DNA of 64,000 nucleotides from Bradyrhizobium sp. (GCF_004799445.1 NZ_SSNA01000112.1:1-64000); one strand, 5' to 3'; positions 38,683 to 48,564 are shown, numbered from the stretch's first letter. The notes: generated by a model from the sequence alone, not told the origin. Numbers and translations are program-made.

Positions 38683-38696
38683 TTGATCCTGATCAA
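38683..38696 (-). promoter_or_regulatory. FixK/FNR box upstream of cytochrome c gene
   Basis: TTGATCCTGATCAA: perfect TTGAT-N4-ATCAA, 96 bp upstream of start. Confidence 0.7.
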
Positions 38697-38755
38697 GGCG
38701 GCCCATCATCGTCGCAGGCGCCATCGTTTCAGCCGCGGCGTCATTCCGCTCCGTA

Positions 38756-39040
38756 TCATCCGCAGCACGATCCCGGGAAATCCGTGACATCAATCCGCGC
38801 GAGCAGACGCTTGAAAAAGTTCAGCGTGCGGCCGAAGCCGTGGCGAGCGGTGGGGGATATTCCGGATCGTGCCTGCGATGGTGTCTGTGCTTCAATGGGA
38901 GCCAGACCCGGCAAAGCCGCTCGAAGAGGGATGACGGTGCCTTTCGACTGGCGCGGGGGCCTCGCCACTCGCGGCGACGGCAAGTGCGGCGCCAAGTCAA
39001 TGACGTCATTTTTCGCCGTTGACGACATCTCGTTTTTCAT
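38756..39040 (-). CDS. Small hypothetical protein
   Basis: MKNEMSSTAKNDVIDLAPHLPSPRVARPPRQSKGTVIPLRAALPG...; ORF only. Confidence 0.4.
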   Translation of the reverse strand: MKNEMSSTAKNDVIDLAPHLPSPRVARPPRQSKGTVIPLRAALPGLAPIEAQTPSQARSGISPTARHGFGRTLNFFKRLLARIDVTDFPGSCCG

Positions 39041-39206
39041 TGTCACCCAACATCTTGCCGGTGGTCTTGTTGATGAGATGGATCCGGGTACAGGCCGGGC
39101 AGGTCACCGATTCATAACTGTCTGCATGGTCAGTCGGTGCCTTTTCAGGCATCTCGATCTGAACATTCATGCCGGTCCGCGCGCAGCGAAAAATCAGTCT
39201 GGCCAT
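39006..39206 (-). CDS. Small hypothetical protein with CxxC
   Basis: MARLIFRCARTGMNVQIEMPEKAPTDHADSYESVTCPACTRIHLINKTTGKMLG. Confidence 0.6.
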   Translation of the reverse strand: MARLIFRCARTGMNVQIEMPEKAPTDHADSYESVTCPACTRIHLINKTTGKMLGDNEKRDVVNGEK

Positions 39207-39381
39207 TTTTAATGTTGATGCCGTCGTGCACGCTCGCGCGTTGATTTGCCTCAAGTCGCCCGACTTCTTTTGCAGCCGGCCGCGTCGCGGAGCCAGCCGG
39301 CCAGCGCTGATCAGGACGCAGGGATGCAGAGGATGGAACTCGAGTTCTCGAAGTTCGCACGAACCGCAAAAACCCCTGTCT

Positions 39382-39630
39382 CTATTTGCTCTCCGGAGGG
39401 GATGGCGGCGCGGCGGGCGCCGGCACTTCCCTGATGTCCGGCGTCGGGTTGTATCCGGCCGATCTGGCTCCGGCGGGCAGTCCCGGAATGTTCCGGCATT
39501 CCATTGAATAGACCAGGTCGCCCTTCGACGTGCGCCCGGTGGGTTCGCAGACCGGCTCTTTTACCGCAGGCGGCGTTTGCGCCAATGCAGGCGTCGCCAG
39601 CAGCAACACCACGGCAGTCCATTTTTTCAT
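39382..39630 (-). CDS. Small secreted protein
   Basis: MKKWTAVVLLLATPALAQTPPAVKEPVCEPTGRTSKGDLVYSMECRNIPGLPAG. Confidence 0.6.
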   Translation of the reverse strand: MKKWTAVVLLLATPALAQTPPAVKEPVCEPTGRTSKGDLVYSMECRNIPGLPAGARSAGYNPTPDIREVPAPAAPPSPPESK

Positions 39631-39901
39631 TTCATGCCCTGACATTATCGGCGAACGCGGCACGCCGAGTCGTGCTTGCATGGTGCGAGCAGGTCGATGG
39701 CCCACGCTCTCACGCAAGGAGCGCAATGCATGGCTCCGCTGCTCGTTCCCTTCGATCGGGATTTCTTTCGAAGACCGCGTGTTTGTTGCAAAACATTAAC
39801 TTCCCGGCCAGCACGCCGTAAGGCCGGAGATCTCATGTTGAGGCTCAGCATCGGGCGCGAGTCGCGCCCCGCCATTGCCTCAAATTCATGGAGACTTTGC
39901 T

Positions 39902-41476
39902 ATGACAGACCATCGATCCGACCGTGTTTCAGTTCCCCTCTATCTTCGAGCCCGGCGTTCGATGTTCTCCGCGCGCAAGATCGCGCTGATGGCTTCCGTC
40001 GTTGCCGGCCTCGGCGTCGCCGTCTACGGCTTTGATTCCTCGCCCGGCGGCTTCGGCATTCTGGTCAGCCCGGCCCATGCGCAGGTCGACAACGATGTCA
40101 GCAAGGTCGCGCAGCCGATCGGGTTCGCCGACATCGTGCAGCGCGTGAAACCTTCGGTCATTTCAGTCAAAGTCACGATGAAGGACAAGGCCGCCGACGC
40201 CAGCGATCGCGGCGATGACGGGGCGGATCAGTCGGGCCCACCGATGGAGCGCTTCTTTCGTCGGTTCGGCGGGCCCGAAGGTACGCCTCCCGGAATGCGC
40301 GATCACCGCGGTGGTCGTGGCGCCATGATGGGTCAGGGCTCGGGCTTCTTCATCTCGCCGGATGGCTACGCGGTTACCAACAACCATGTCGTCGATGGCG
40401 CCAGCAAGGTCGAAGTCACGACCGACGACGGCAAGACCTACACCGCCAGGGTGATCGGCACGGATGCGCGCACCGACGTCGCGCTGATCAAGGTCGAAGG
40501 CGGCGCGGACTTTCCGTTTGCCAAGCTTGCCGCAGGCAAGCCGCGGACCGGCGACTGGGTACTGGCGGTCGGCAATCCGTTCGGCCTCGGCGGAACCGTC
40601 ACCGCCGGCATCGTCTCGGCAAGTGGCCGCGACATCGGCAACGGTCCGTATGACGATTTCATCCAGATCGACGCGCCGGTCAACAAGGGCAATTCGGGCG
40701 GTCCTGCCTTCAACATGCAAGGCGAAGTCGTCGGCGTGAACACCGCCATCTACTCTCCCTCGGGCGGCAGCGTCGGTATCGCCTTCTCGATCCCGGCTCC
40801 GACCGTGAAGAACGTCATCGCCCAGCTCAAGGACAAGGGAACCGTCAGCCGTGGCTGGATCGGCGTTCAGATCCAGCCGGTGACGCAGGATATCGCCGAC
40901 AGCCTGGGTATGAAGAAAGCGGAGGGCGCGCTGGTGGCGGAACCCCAAGCCAACGGCCCCGCCGCCAAAGCCGGCATCGAATCCGGCGACGTCATCACGT
41001 CGGTCAACGGTGAGGCGGTCAAGGATCCCCGCGAACTCGCGCGCACCATCGGCAGTCTTCCGCCCGGCAACGCGGTCAAGCTCAACGTCCTGCACAAGGG
41101 AAAAGACGCGGCCATCAACCTCACCCTGGGCCAATTGCCGGCTACGCAGCAGGCGAACGCCGCTGAACCGGAGCACGGCTCTCAGGGGTCCGACGTTCCG
41201 CGGCTCGGCCTGACGGTCGCGCCGGCGAGTTCGGTCGCGGGCGCCGGCAAAACCGGCGTCGTTGTCACCGACATCGATCCGAAGAGCGCCGCCGCCGATC
41301 GTGGCGTCAAGCAGGGTGACGTCATTCTCGAAGTTGCGGGAAAGAGCGTGGCGAATCCGGATGACGTCCGTGAGGCGATCAAAACCGCACACGCCGAGAG
41401 CAAGAACAGCGTGTTGATGAAAGTTCGCTCCGGCGACGGCTCGCACTATATTGCGGTCCCGCTCGCGCACGGCTAG
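39902..41476 (+). CDS. Do/HtrA family periplasmic serine endopeptidase
   Basis: VTNNHVVDGA (His), DARTDVALIKV (Asp), NKGNSGGPAF (Ser), two PDZ domains. Confidence 0.95.
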   Translation: MTDHRSDRVSVPLYLRARRSMFSARKIALMASVVAGLGVAVYGFDSSPGGFGILVSPAHAQVDNDVSKVAQPIGFADIVQRVKPSVISVKVTMKDKAADASDRGDDGADQSGPPMERFFRRFGGPEGTPPGMRDHRGGRGAMMGQGSGFFISPDGYAVTNNHVVDGASKVEVTTDDGKTYTARVIGTDARTDVALIKVEGGADFPFAKLAAGKPRTGDWVLAVGNPFGLGGTVTAGIVSASGRDIGNGPYDDFIQIDAPVNKGNSGGPAFNMQGEVVGVNTAIYSPSGGSVGIAFSIPAPTVKNVIAQLKDKGTVSRGWIGVQIQPVTQDIADSLGMKKAEGALVAEPQANGPAAKAGIESGDVITSVNGEAVKDPRELARTIGSLPPGNAVKLNVLHKGKDAAINLTLGQLPATQQANAAEPEHGSQGSDVPRLGLTVAPASSVAGAGKTGVVVTDIDPKSAAADRGVKQGDVILEVAGKSVANPDDVREAIKTAHAESKNSVLMKVRSGDGSHYIAVPLAHG

Positions 41477-41493
41477 CCAAATAACGAAAGAAG

Positions 41494-41525
41494 CCGGCGG
41501 CGCGTCCCACGCGCCGCCGGTTTTT
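41494..41525 (+). terminator. Rho-independent terminator after htrA-type gene
   Basis: CCGGCGGCGCGT-CCC-ACGCGCCGCCGG-TTTTT. Confidence 0.85.
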
Positions 41526-41623
41526 GCGTGCTGATGGTCCCGCGTTTGCTTCGCCGCCTTCCGCCGTTAATGCGCAACAACGCGGTCTTCGGGCGCTGAT
41601 CCGAAACGGCAAGCGGTCACCCG

Positions 41624-42475
41624 CTATGGATAGGGCGCCGGCCCGAGCTTGGCGATCAGCGGATTGTCGGTTGGCGCCGGCGAAAGGTCGCTCACGGAGC
41701 TGTCGCCCAGGAACTGGCCGAGGGTGGCCTGAATCATCTCCTTCGCGGAATCCGGGCCGCGGTCGCTCATCCAGGTGTGCTGAAACTTGGTTTTGACGAT
41801 GTCGATCCCATCGGCCTTGGCCTCCTGGGCGGTCGGCAGCACGCCGGGGTCGGTTTTGAAATTGGGGTCCGTCGAGCGGAACGACAGGATCTTCATCTTG
41901 TCGTTGAGCACGAAGGGAACGCGCAGATTGTCGAGCGTGATGACTTTCGACACCAGTTCGGGGTGTTGCTGGGCGCAGAACATCGCGACGTCTCCGCCGT
42001 TGGAATGTCCGACCAGCGTCAGGTGATTGTAGTCGGCGTTCGGCTGCAGCTTTTTCAATTGGCCGAGCACGAACAGGATATTGGCCTCGCCGCGTTGATA
42101 GACCTCCAGGCGGCCGACGTAAGGCAGTCCGACCTTGGTCATCAAGGGCGGGTCGGTCGGCAGATCCTGCTGAATGCTGGCGACCAGATATCCCCGTGCC
42201 GCAAGGACGTTGGCCAGGAATGAATATTCGGTATTCTTGACCGTGTTGCCGTTGCTGATGACGGCGACCGGAAGCTTCCAGTAACCGGCATCGGCCTTCA
42301 TCTCGTAATCGCGGCGCACGGCGATATCCACCGAGACGGGGCGCGCCCGCGCGGCGTCGAAAAGATTCAGCGTTTCATGCCGAATGGCCCACTTGCTGGC
42401 GGCGACGTAAAGGCCGCCGGCGAGAATGCAGATGCAGGCGAATACGGCAAATGCCCTTTTCATCGTCTCCACCAC
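41624..42475 (-). CDS. Alpha/beta hydrolase-like exported protein
   Basis: PVAVISNGNTVKNTEYSFLANVLAARGYLVASI, LTLVGHSNGGDVAMF. Confidence 0.8.
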   Translation of the reverse strand: MVETMKRAFAVFACICILAGGLYVAASKWAIRHETLNLFDAARARPVSVDIAVRRDYEMKADAGYWKLPVAVISNGNTVKNTEYSFLANVLAARGYLVASIQQDLPTDPPLMTKVGLPYVGRLEVYQRGEANILFVLGQLKKLQPNADYNHLTLVGHSNGGDVAMFCAQQHPELVSKVITLDNLRVPFVLNDKMKILSFRSTDPNFKTDPGVLPTAQEAKADGIDIVKTKFQHTWMSDRGPDSAKEMIQATLGQFLGDSSVSDLSPAPTDNPLIAKLGPAPYP

Positions 42476-42609
42476 CGATCACTTCTGGTTCAATAGATGG
42501 TGTTAAAACGCCTGAACAGCGACTTCAGGCCATGCCGGTGGCGAATTAATTTTAGGAAAGTTATTGCTCTGCAGCATCGATGCGGGCGGCCAAAGGCCCC
42601 AGGCCTGGC

Positions 42610-44157
42610 TCAGCCGGCCGTTCGACTTGCGGCATGGCCTGAAGCCTGGTTTGCGGCCTTGCCTGCGCCGGCCGCCTTTTCCCTGATCATGGCGACAACG
42701 GCGTCGATGATTCTGACGATGGCGGTGCGCCGGTAGGCCCAGCGCTGGTCGGGATCGGGGGCCGCGATCACCATGGTGGCGTTGGCCTCGAACAGCAACA
42801 GATCGCCGTCGGGACCCAATCCGAAATCGATGCCGGCATAGTCGAGGCCGAGCGCGTCGCGTATCCCGGCGAGCGCGACCATCGCCTTGTCGCCCAGCAC
42901 CGCCGGCATATCGGCAAGGAAGGCCAGTTCCTCCGCCCGATGGTCCGGCTGGTCGGCCATGTCGGAGGTGAAATAATGCACCTTCCAGTTTCGGGATATC
43001 GCCAGATGCAGCGGATAGATTTGTCCCGCGATCATCATCACGCGGTATTTGCGCGCGCTGCCGTCCTTGCCGCGGGCATCGAGATATTCGATCGCCAAGA
43101 GATCGCTTCCCGGCAGGTCCGCCACCGCCGCCGATAATTCGGCGGCGCGCTCGACCAGGATGAAATTGCGTCCGGTGTGATAGCCGGGCGAGCGCAACAG
43201 CAGCGGAAACGCAAATCCGTGATCCGCAAGGAAAGCGGCGGCAGCGGGACCGGTCAGGATGTCGCGCGCGATCGCCAGGGTTTTCGGGGTCACCACCCCG
43301 GGCACGGCGGCAAGCCGCGCCGCGTTGCTGATGCGCCCGGTCTTCATGACCGCGCGGGGCTCGTTGATGACAGGCTTGGTGCTGCGCGCGATCAGATCGA
43401 TAGCGGCTTCAAGCGCGGGCTCGCAGAGGTCGGCATCGCCGATCGCGTTGAAGATCAACTGGTGCGGCGGCAGCGGCGCCTTTGGGTCGAGATAATCAGC
43501 GACAACCACCGAGGTGAGGAAGATGCAGTCGTCCAGGAATGGGGCGGTCGGAATATTGCCGCCGCCGGAGGACACCAGTTGCAGGAGCGTCAGCGGCGGC
43601 GCGCTGCCGCGATAGGGCAGGCTCGAGATGGCATGGCCGGCAAAGCCTTTGCGGAAATGCTCGCGCGCGCCGTCGCGGTCGCCGTCGTCGGCGAGCACCG
43701 CGCCCAGTCCCTGATGTGCCTGCGCGTGATCCGGATCGGCCCGCAACGCTGCCTCGTAATGCGCGCGCGCCTCTTGATGCTTGTTGGCCCGCAGCAGGAG
43801 ATTGGCGAGATTGACATGCCCCATCGGGTTGTCGGGATGGTGGAGGATCGCCTCGGCATAGACGCGGCAGGCGGCATCGATGGCGCCCTGGCCCGCCAGC
43901 AGCGTTCCGAATTCGTTGAGCGCGCTGAAATTCGTGGGCCGCCGCCGCAGGATATCGATGAAGGCGGCTTGCGCGTCCTGCCGCCGGTCCAGCGCGCCGA
44001 GCAACGCCGCGTGCTCGATTTCGGTTTCGAGCGCTTCGTCGCCGCTGCGCGGGCGCGCGAGCAGATCCTCCAGCTGACGCAATCTGGATTCCTGTGCCAG
44101 CCGGGGCGCCCAGCCGCCGCCGCGAGAGGGGAGCGCGCTCTGTTTCGGTACGGTCAC
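42610..44157 (-). CDS. TPR protein with C-terminal ATP-grasp-like domain
   Basis: TPR: AQAAFIDILRRRPTNFSALNEFGTLL, AACRVYAEAILHHPDNPMGHVNLANLL, ARAHYEAALRADPDHAQAHQGLGAVL; C-term FPLLLRSPGYHTGRNFILVE...YLDARGKDGSARKYRVMMIAGQIYPLHLAIS...YAGIDFGLGPDGDLLLFEANATM. Confidence 0.82.
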   Translation of the reverse strand: MTVPKQSALPSRGGGWAPRLAQESRLRQLEDLLARPRSGDEALETEIEHAALLGALDRRQDAQAAFIDILRRRPTNFSALNEFGTLLAGQGAIDAACRVYAEAILHHPDNPMGHVNLANLLLRANKHQEARAHYEAALRADPDHAQAHQGLGAVLADDGDRDGAREHFRKGFAGHAISSLPYRGSAPPLTLLQLVSSGGGNIPTAPFLDDCIFLTSVVVADYLDPKAPLPPHQLIFNAIGDADLCEPALEAAIDLIARSTKPVINEPRAVMKTGRISNAARLAAVPGVVTPKTLAIARDILTGPAAAAFLADHGFAFPLLLRSPGYHTGRNFILVERAAELSAAVADLPGSDLLAIEYLDARGKDGSARKYRVMMIAGQIYPLHLAISRNWKVHYFTSDMADQPDHRAEELAFLADMPAVLGDKAMVALAGIRDALGLDYAGIDFGLGPDGDLLLFEANATMVIAAPDPDQRWAYRRTAIVRIIDAVVAMIREKAAGAGKAANQASGHAASRTAG

Positions 44158-44292
44158 GATGCGAACGATTCGAGAGGGGAGACTTCCAAGCCGCCACTAT
44201 CGGCTGATTCGCAACCTTCGTGTATCCCGGAAATGCCGACGGCAGCGCTCGCGCGGTACTGCGGCCATATTCGGGCGTTTCGAAATGCCCCG

Positions 44293-44553
44293 TTACGGCT
44301 TTTGATCGAAGGTGACGCCGATCCGCTTCTCCTTGCGCCAGACGACGCGGCAGGGCAGATGGTTGCCATCGGTCACCAAGGTGAACTGCGCCGGGATTCC
44401 AAGTGGGCTGCCAACGTCCAGAGCCGCGCCGGTGGCGGAGATATTGCGGACCGTGCAATCGATCGCACCGCCGCCGAACTCGATCTTTCCGGCCTTCAAG
44501 ACCCGATGCCTGGTTGCAATCCGGTGCTCGTCCATCGGGTCGTCCAGCTCCAA
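44293..44553 (-). CDS. PilZ domain-like protein
   Basis: HRIATRHRVLKAGKIEFGGGAIDCTVRNISATGAALDV RxxxR and D/NxSxxG motifs. Confidence 0.85.
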   Translation of the reverse strand: MELDDPMDEHRIATRHRVLKAGKIEFGGGAIDCTVRNISATGAALDVGSPLGIPAQFTLVTDGNHLPCRVVWRKEKRIGVTFDQKP

Positions 44554-44711
44554 AACCGCATCGAATGATAGCAGGTTTCCCGAAAAAGCCCCGGACCACG
44601 CGGGGTCTTCTGGCGGGGAACCGAAAGCGGGCCGGAACCATCACGGAGCTGGCGACTTAGCGATGTACTGCCGGACGCCCGGAGCCCCCCTTTGGCGTCC
44701 GTCTTAACGAC

Positions 44712-44756
44712 GGCCCCAGCGCGCCCCCCTCGCGCTGGGGCCGGTCCTTTTTGGCG
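44712..44756 (+). terminator. Strong GC hairpin with T run (terminator-like)
   Basis: GGCCCCAGCGCG...CGCGCTGGGGCC GGTCCTTTTT. Confidence 0.5.
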
Positions 44757-44790
44757 AGCCGCGTGGGGCCAAATCGAGACGTGTTTTCGG

Positions 44791-45573
44791 CTATTCGGAA
44801 ACGGTCGAAGCCAGAGAGGCCAGCGGCACGTTGAGCGCATAGACGAAGCCGGCGGGCTCATAGGTCAAAACCACGTCGCCCTTGAGCTGCCTGCCGAGCG
44901 TTTCGATCAGCCGGGTGCCGAAACTGCGCCGCTCGGGAGAGCGGACCTCGGGGCCGTTCTTCTCGGTCCATGTCAGATTCAGGCGCTGCCCGCTGGGGTC
45001 GAGCGCCCAGGCGATCTCGACGCGCCCGGTTGGAACCGACAGCGCGCCGAATTTCGTGGTGTTGGTGCAGAGTTCGTTGAGCGTCATCGCAATCGCGATC
45101 ACGGCTCCCGACGTCATCCGTATTTCGGGTCCCGCGATCGAGAATTTCGGGGTGTCCGCACTGTCGAATGCTTCGATCGCACCGCGAATGATGTTGCCGA
45201 GGTCCGCGGTCGTCCATCTCGCCTGCAACAGAAGGTCGTGAGCCCGCCCCAGCGCCAGCAGCCGGCCCTCGATCGCGCGCTGCGCGTGTTCGGCGCCCGC
45301 CACGTTGCGCAGGCTCTGGGAGACAATCGCGTTGACGGTCGCCAGCGTATTCTTGATGCGGTGGTGCAGTTCCTCGAGAATCAGCTTCTGGAGCTTGTCG
45401 GCCGCCTCGCGCTCCATGGCGTCAATACCGGCCTGGGCGAGCAATTTCCGCGCATCGATTTCGGCCTGCTCAAGCAGCAACCGAAGGCTGACGTTCTCCG
45501 CCTCCAGAATCTCATGGTGCGGCGCGTCGAGACCAGCATGGCGCTCGTGTTGATGAAGGTCAGTTCCAAGCAT
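44791..45573 (-). CDS. HWE/HisKA_2-type sensor histidine kinase
   Basis: LILEELHHRIKNTLATVNAIVSQSLR...GRLLALGRAHDLLL...AMTLNELCTNTTKFGALS. Confidence 0.9.
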   Translation of the reverse strand: MLGTDLHQHERHAGLDAPHHEILEAENVSLRLLLEQAEIDARKLLAQAGIDAMEREAADKLQKLILEELHHRIKNTLATVNAIVSQSLRNVAGAEHAQRAIEGRLLALGRAHDLLLQARWTTADLGNIIRGAIEAFDSADTPKFSIAGPEIRMTSGAVIAIAMTLNELCTNTTKFGALSVPTGRVEIAWALDPSGQRLNLTWTEKNGPEVRSPERRSFGTRLIETLGRQLKGDVVLTYEPAGFVYALNVPLASLASTVSE

Positions 45574-45676
45574 GAGCAAGTGTATCACCTTATGTCGGAT
45601 ACCGGTCAGAACAATCGAGGCGGCATTGGTACACAACGGGCTGAATATCGACGTTTTTCGCCTGGAAGCACCGAAA

Positions 45677-46063
45677 TCAGGCGTGGCCGATCATTTTCTG
45701 CATCTGGGAGATCATTTCCGCGGCTTCGAGCGGTTTTCCGAAGAATCGGCTGTCGGCAGGAATTTCGGTGGTGCTCAGCTTCAACTGGCCGGAGACCAGG
45801 ATGATCCTGATCGGGGGCCAGCGCTCATGCACCGTGTGGGCGAGCTTCAGCCCGTCCATGCTGCCGGGCATCTGGATGTCGGTCATGACCAGCGCGATGT
45901 CGGATCGGGATTCGAGGATTGCGACAGCTTCGTCTGCATCCACGGCCTCAACCGAGGTATAGCCGGCGTCTTCGACCATATCGACCGCGCGCATCCGCAG
46001 CAGCATCTCGTCTTCGACGACGAGAATGACCGCGCGAACAAGCGAATGATCCAGAACCGTCAT
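45677..46063 (-). CDS. Single-domain response regulator
   Basis: AVILVVEDEMLLRMRAVDMVEDAGY...DIALVMTDIQMPGSMDGLKLA...ILVSGQ...FFGKPL. Confidence 0.92.
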   Translation of the reverse strand: MTVLDHSLVRAVILVVEDEMLLRMRAVDMVEDAGYTSVEAVDADEAVAILESRSDIALVMTDIQMPGSMDGLKLAHTVHERWPPIRIILVSGQLKLSTTEIPADSRFFGKPLEAAEMISQMQKMIGHA

Positions 46064-46124
46064 GACGGGCGCTTTCGAGGGTGGCGAAAGAAATCGGCCC
46101 GTGCCATCGACCGGAATGGCCGCG

Positions 46125-46172
46125 CGAGACAACTATCGAGACAACTATCGAGACAATTATCGAGACAAGTAT
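46125..46172. repeat. 12-bp tandem repeat, four copies
   Basis: CGAGACAACTAT x2, CGAGACAATTAT, CGAGACAAGTAT. Confidence 0.9.
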
Positions 46173-46320
46173 CTCGTGAGCGATATGATCCCGATTAACT
46201 TAAAAATGCCAGAACAAGCTCGCGCGTCGCAGCGGGGAGAGGGGTGCAGCGCCCGCAAGCCGCTGATATCGCCCGCAATATGCCGAATACAGACACCCGC
46301 TTGCGAATCTGCGACATAGA

Positions 46321-47511
46321 GTGCGTTCGGAAATCCGGAGATGGACGAGGCTGATCGAGGCCCTGACCAATCATTTGCGGGGGGCTGGGCAGGCTCCCGC
46401 CGTCCAGGGCGATGGCGATCGCCGTGACCTGCGGCTCGATGCCTGCCGTGGACTGGCGCTGTGGTTTATCTTCATCGATCACATTCCCGGTGACGCGTTC
46501 GGCTGGCTGACGCTTCGCAATTACGGCTTCAGCGACACCACCGAAGCGTTTGTGTTCGTGTCCGGCTATACCTGCATGCTGGCCTATGGCGGAGCGTTGC
46601 GCGCGCAGGGCTGGCCCACGATCGTGGCGCGGAGCTTGCGGCGCGGCTTTGAAATCTACGCCGCTTTCCTGCTGCTCTTGATCGGCTATTTCGTCTTGAT
46701 CTGGCTCGCCGGCGGCGGCCGTTATATCGACGACACCAACACGCGGGTGTTTTTCGAAAATCCCGGCGCGGCCCTGATTCACGCCGTGGTCCTGCAATAC
46801 ACGCCGGTCAACACCGACATATTGCCCACCTTCGCGCTGCTGCATCTGGCCTTCCCGGTCGTGCTGTGGCTCCTGATCCGCAATGCCGCGGTGGCGCTGG
46901 CCTTGTCGTTTTTGCTTTATCTCATGGTACAGCTCTTCAGCTGGCACGTGCCGGCGTGGCCGGGCGGCGAATGGTACTTCAATCCCCTGGCCTGGCAGTT
47001 CCTGTTCGTGTTCGGTGCCTGGTATGCCGATGCGGGCGCCGGACGGCTCAAGGCGATCGCGCAGTCGCGCGCTGTGCTGTGGCTTGCGCTGATCTATCTC
47101 GTGCTCAGCCTCGTCGTCGCGCTGAGCTGGCAGATCGAGCCGCTCAGATGGCTGATCCCCGATATGGTGTCGGGACTGATCTACCCGATCGACAAGAGCC
47201 ATTTGGCGCCGCTGCGGCTCGCGCACTTTCTGGCGCTGGCCGTCGTGGTCTCGCGGCTGATGCCGCACGACTGGCACGGGTTGATGAAGCCGTGGATGAC
47301 GGCGATGATCCGCTGCGGCGAAAACTCGCTCGCCGTATTCTGCCTCAGCATCCTGCTGTCGTTCGCGGGCGAGGTGATCCTGCAGGAGATTTCCGGCAGC
47401 ATCGCGATGCAGGCCGCCGTCACGCTTGCCGGGATCGCGCTGATGATAGCGGCGGCGACCCTGATGACGTGGGAAGCCAGGCTCGACCGGCGCGGGCCGA
47501 AGCTGTTTTGA
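46321..47511 (+). CDS. opgC: OpgC family membrane protein
   Basis: RRDLRLDACRGLALWFIFIDHIPGDAFGWLTLRNYGFSDTTEAFVFVSGYTCMLAYG; about 10 TM. Confidence 0.9.
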   Translation: MRSEIRRWTRLIEALTNHLRGAGQAPAVQGDGDRRDLRLDACRGLALWFIFIDHIPGDAFGWLTLRNYGFSDTTEAFVFVSGYTCMLAYGGALRAQGWPTIVARSLRRGFEIYAAFLLLLIGYFVLIWLAGGGRYIDDTNTRVFFENPGAALIHAVVLQYTPVNTDILPTFALLHLAFPVVLWLLIRNAAVALALSFLLYLMVQLFSWHVPAWPGGEWYFNPLAWQFLFVFGAWYADAGAGRLKAIAQSRAVLWLALIYLVLSLVVALSWQIEPLRWLIPDMVSGLIYPIDKSHLAPLRLAHFLALAVVVSRLMPHDWHGLMKPWMTAMIRCGENSLAVFCLSILLSFAGEVILQEISGSIAMQAAVTLAGIALMIAAATLMTWEARLDRRGPKLF

Positions 47512-47586
47512 AGCGGATCGCCTTTCCGCGCTGTCTTTTGCGGGACATGCGTTGCAGATAGACAGGTCACTTCGGAGGTGTTGCCC

Positions 47587-48564
47587 GTGAGCGATGTTTC
47601 AAGACCAGATCCGACCAAACGCATCGCGGTGCTTGGCGCACCGATCGAGATCGGGGCGTCGCAGCGCGGAACCCTGATGGGGCCGGCGGCGCTGCGAACG
47701 GCCGGGCTGCTGACCCTGCTGGAGGGGCTCGGATTCGCGGTGGACGACCACGGCGATCTCTCCGTCGCCGGGGTGGCCGAGCTCGATGACGCTGTCCCCG
47801 GCAACGCCCGGCATTACCGGGAAATTCAGCGCTGGATCCGGACATTGAGCGCACGCGCCTACCAGCTCGCGCATTCCGGCGTCATCCCGATCTTTCTCGG
47901 TGGCGATCACTCGCTGTCGATGGGCTCGGTGAACGGGGTCGCGCGGCATTGCCGCGATACCGGCCGCGAGCTGTTCGTGCTGTGGCTGGATGCGCATGCC
48001 GACTACAACACGCCGGCGACGACGATCACCGCCAACATGCACGGGATGTCGGCGGCGTTTCTGTGCGGCGAGCCGGGGCTCGACGGCCTCTTGGGGCAGG
48101 AGCCGCGTGCCTCGATCGGTTCGACCCAGCTCGAATTGTTCGGCACGCGTTCGCTCGACAAGGCGGAAAACGATCTTTTGCGCCATCGCCGCATCAGCGT
48201 TGCCGACATGCGCCAGATCGATGAATTCGGGGTCGGGATCCTGATCCGCCGCGTCATCGACAAGGTCAAAGCCCGCCAGGGTGTGCTGCATGTGAGCTTT
48301 GACGTCGACTTTCTCGATCCCGATGTTGCGCCCGGCGTCGGCACCACGGTTCCCGGCGGCGCGACCTATCGCGAGGCGCATCTGGTGATGGAGATGCTGC
48401 ATGATTCCGGACTGGTTCAATCCCTCGACATCGTGGAACTCAATCCATTCCTCGATGAGCGCGGGCGCACCGCGCGCACCGCGGTGGAACTGATCGGAAG
48501 CCTGTTTGGCCAGCAGATCACCGATCGCCCGACACCTACCAACGCGATTGGTTCCGATCGCTGA
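47587..48564 (+). CDS. rocF: Arginase
   Basis: GGDHSLSMGSVNG, WLDAHADYNTP, SFDVDFLDPDVAPGVGTTVPGG. Confidence 0.93.
   Translation: MSDVSRPDPTKRIAVLGAPIEIGASQRGTLMGPAALRTAGLLTLLEGLGFAVDDHGDLSVAGVAELDDAVPGNARHYREIQRWIRTLSARAYQLAHSGVIPIFLGGDHSLSMGSVNGVARHCRDTGRELFVLWLDAHADYNTPATTITANMHGMSAAFLCGEPGLDGLLGQEPRASIGSTQLELFGTRSLDKAENDLLRHRRISVADMRQIDEFGVGILIRRVIDKVKARQGVLHVSFDVDFLDPDVAPGVGTTVPGGATYREAHLVMEMLHDSGLVQSLDIVELNPFLDERGRTARTAVELIGSLFGQQITDRPTPTNAIGSDR

Noticed and set aside
40163-41470. 435-aa antisense ORF opposite the HtrA protease
   Set aside because: Sense frame carries complete catalytic triad and PDZ domains; antisense is low-complexity.
43177-44568. 463-aa plus-strand ORF opposite the TPR/ATP-grasp gene
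   Set aside because: Shadow ORF; the minus-strand gene has clear TPR periodicity.
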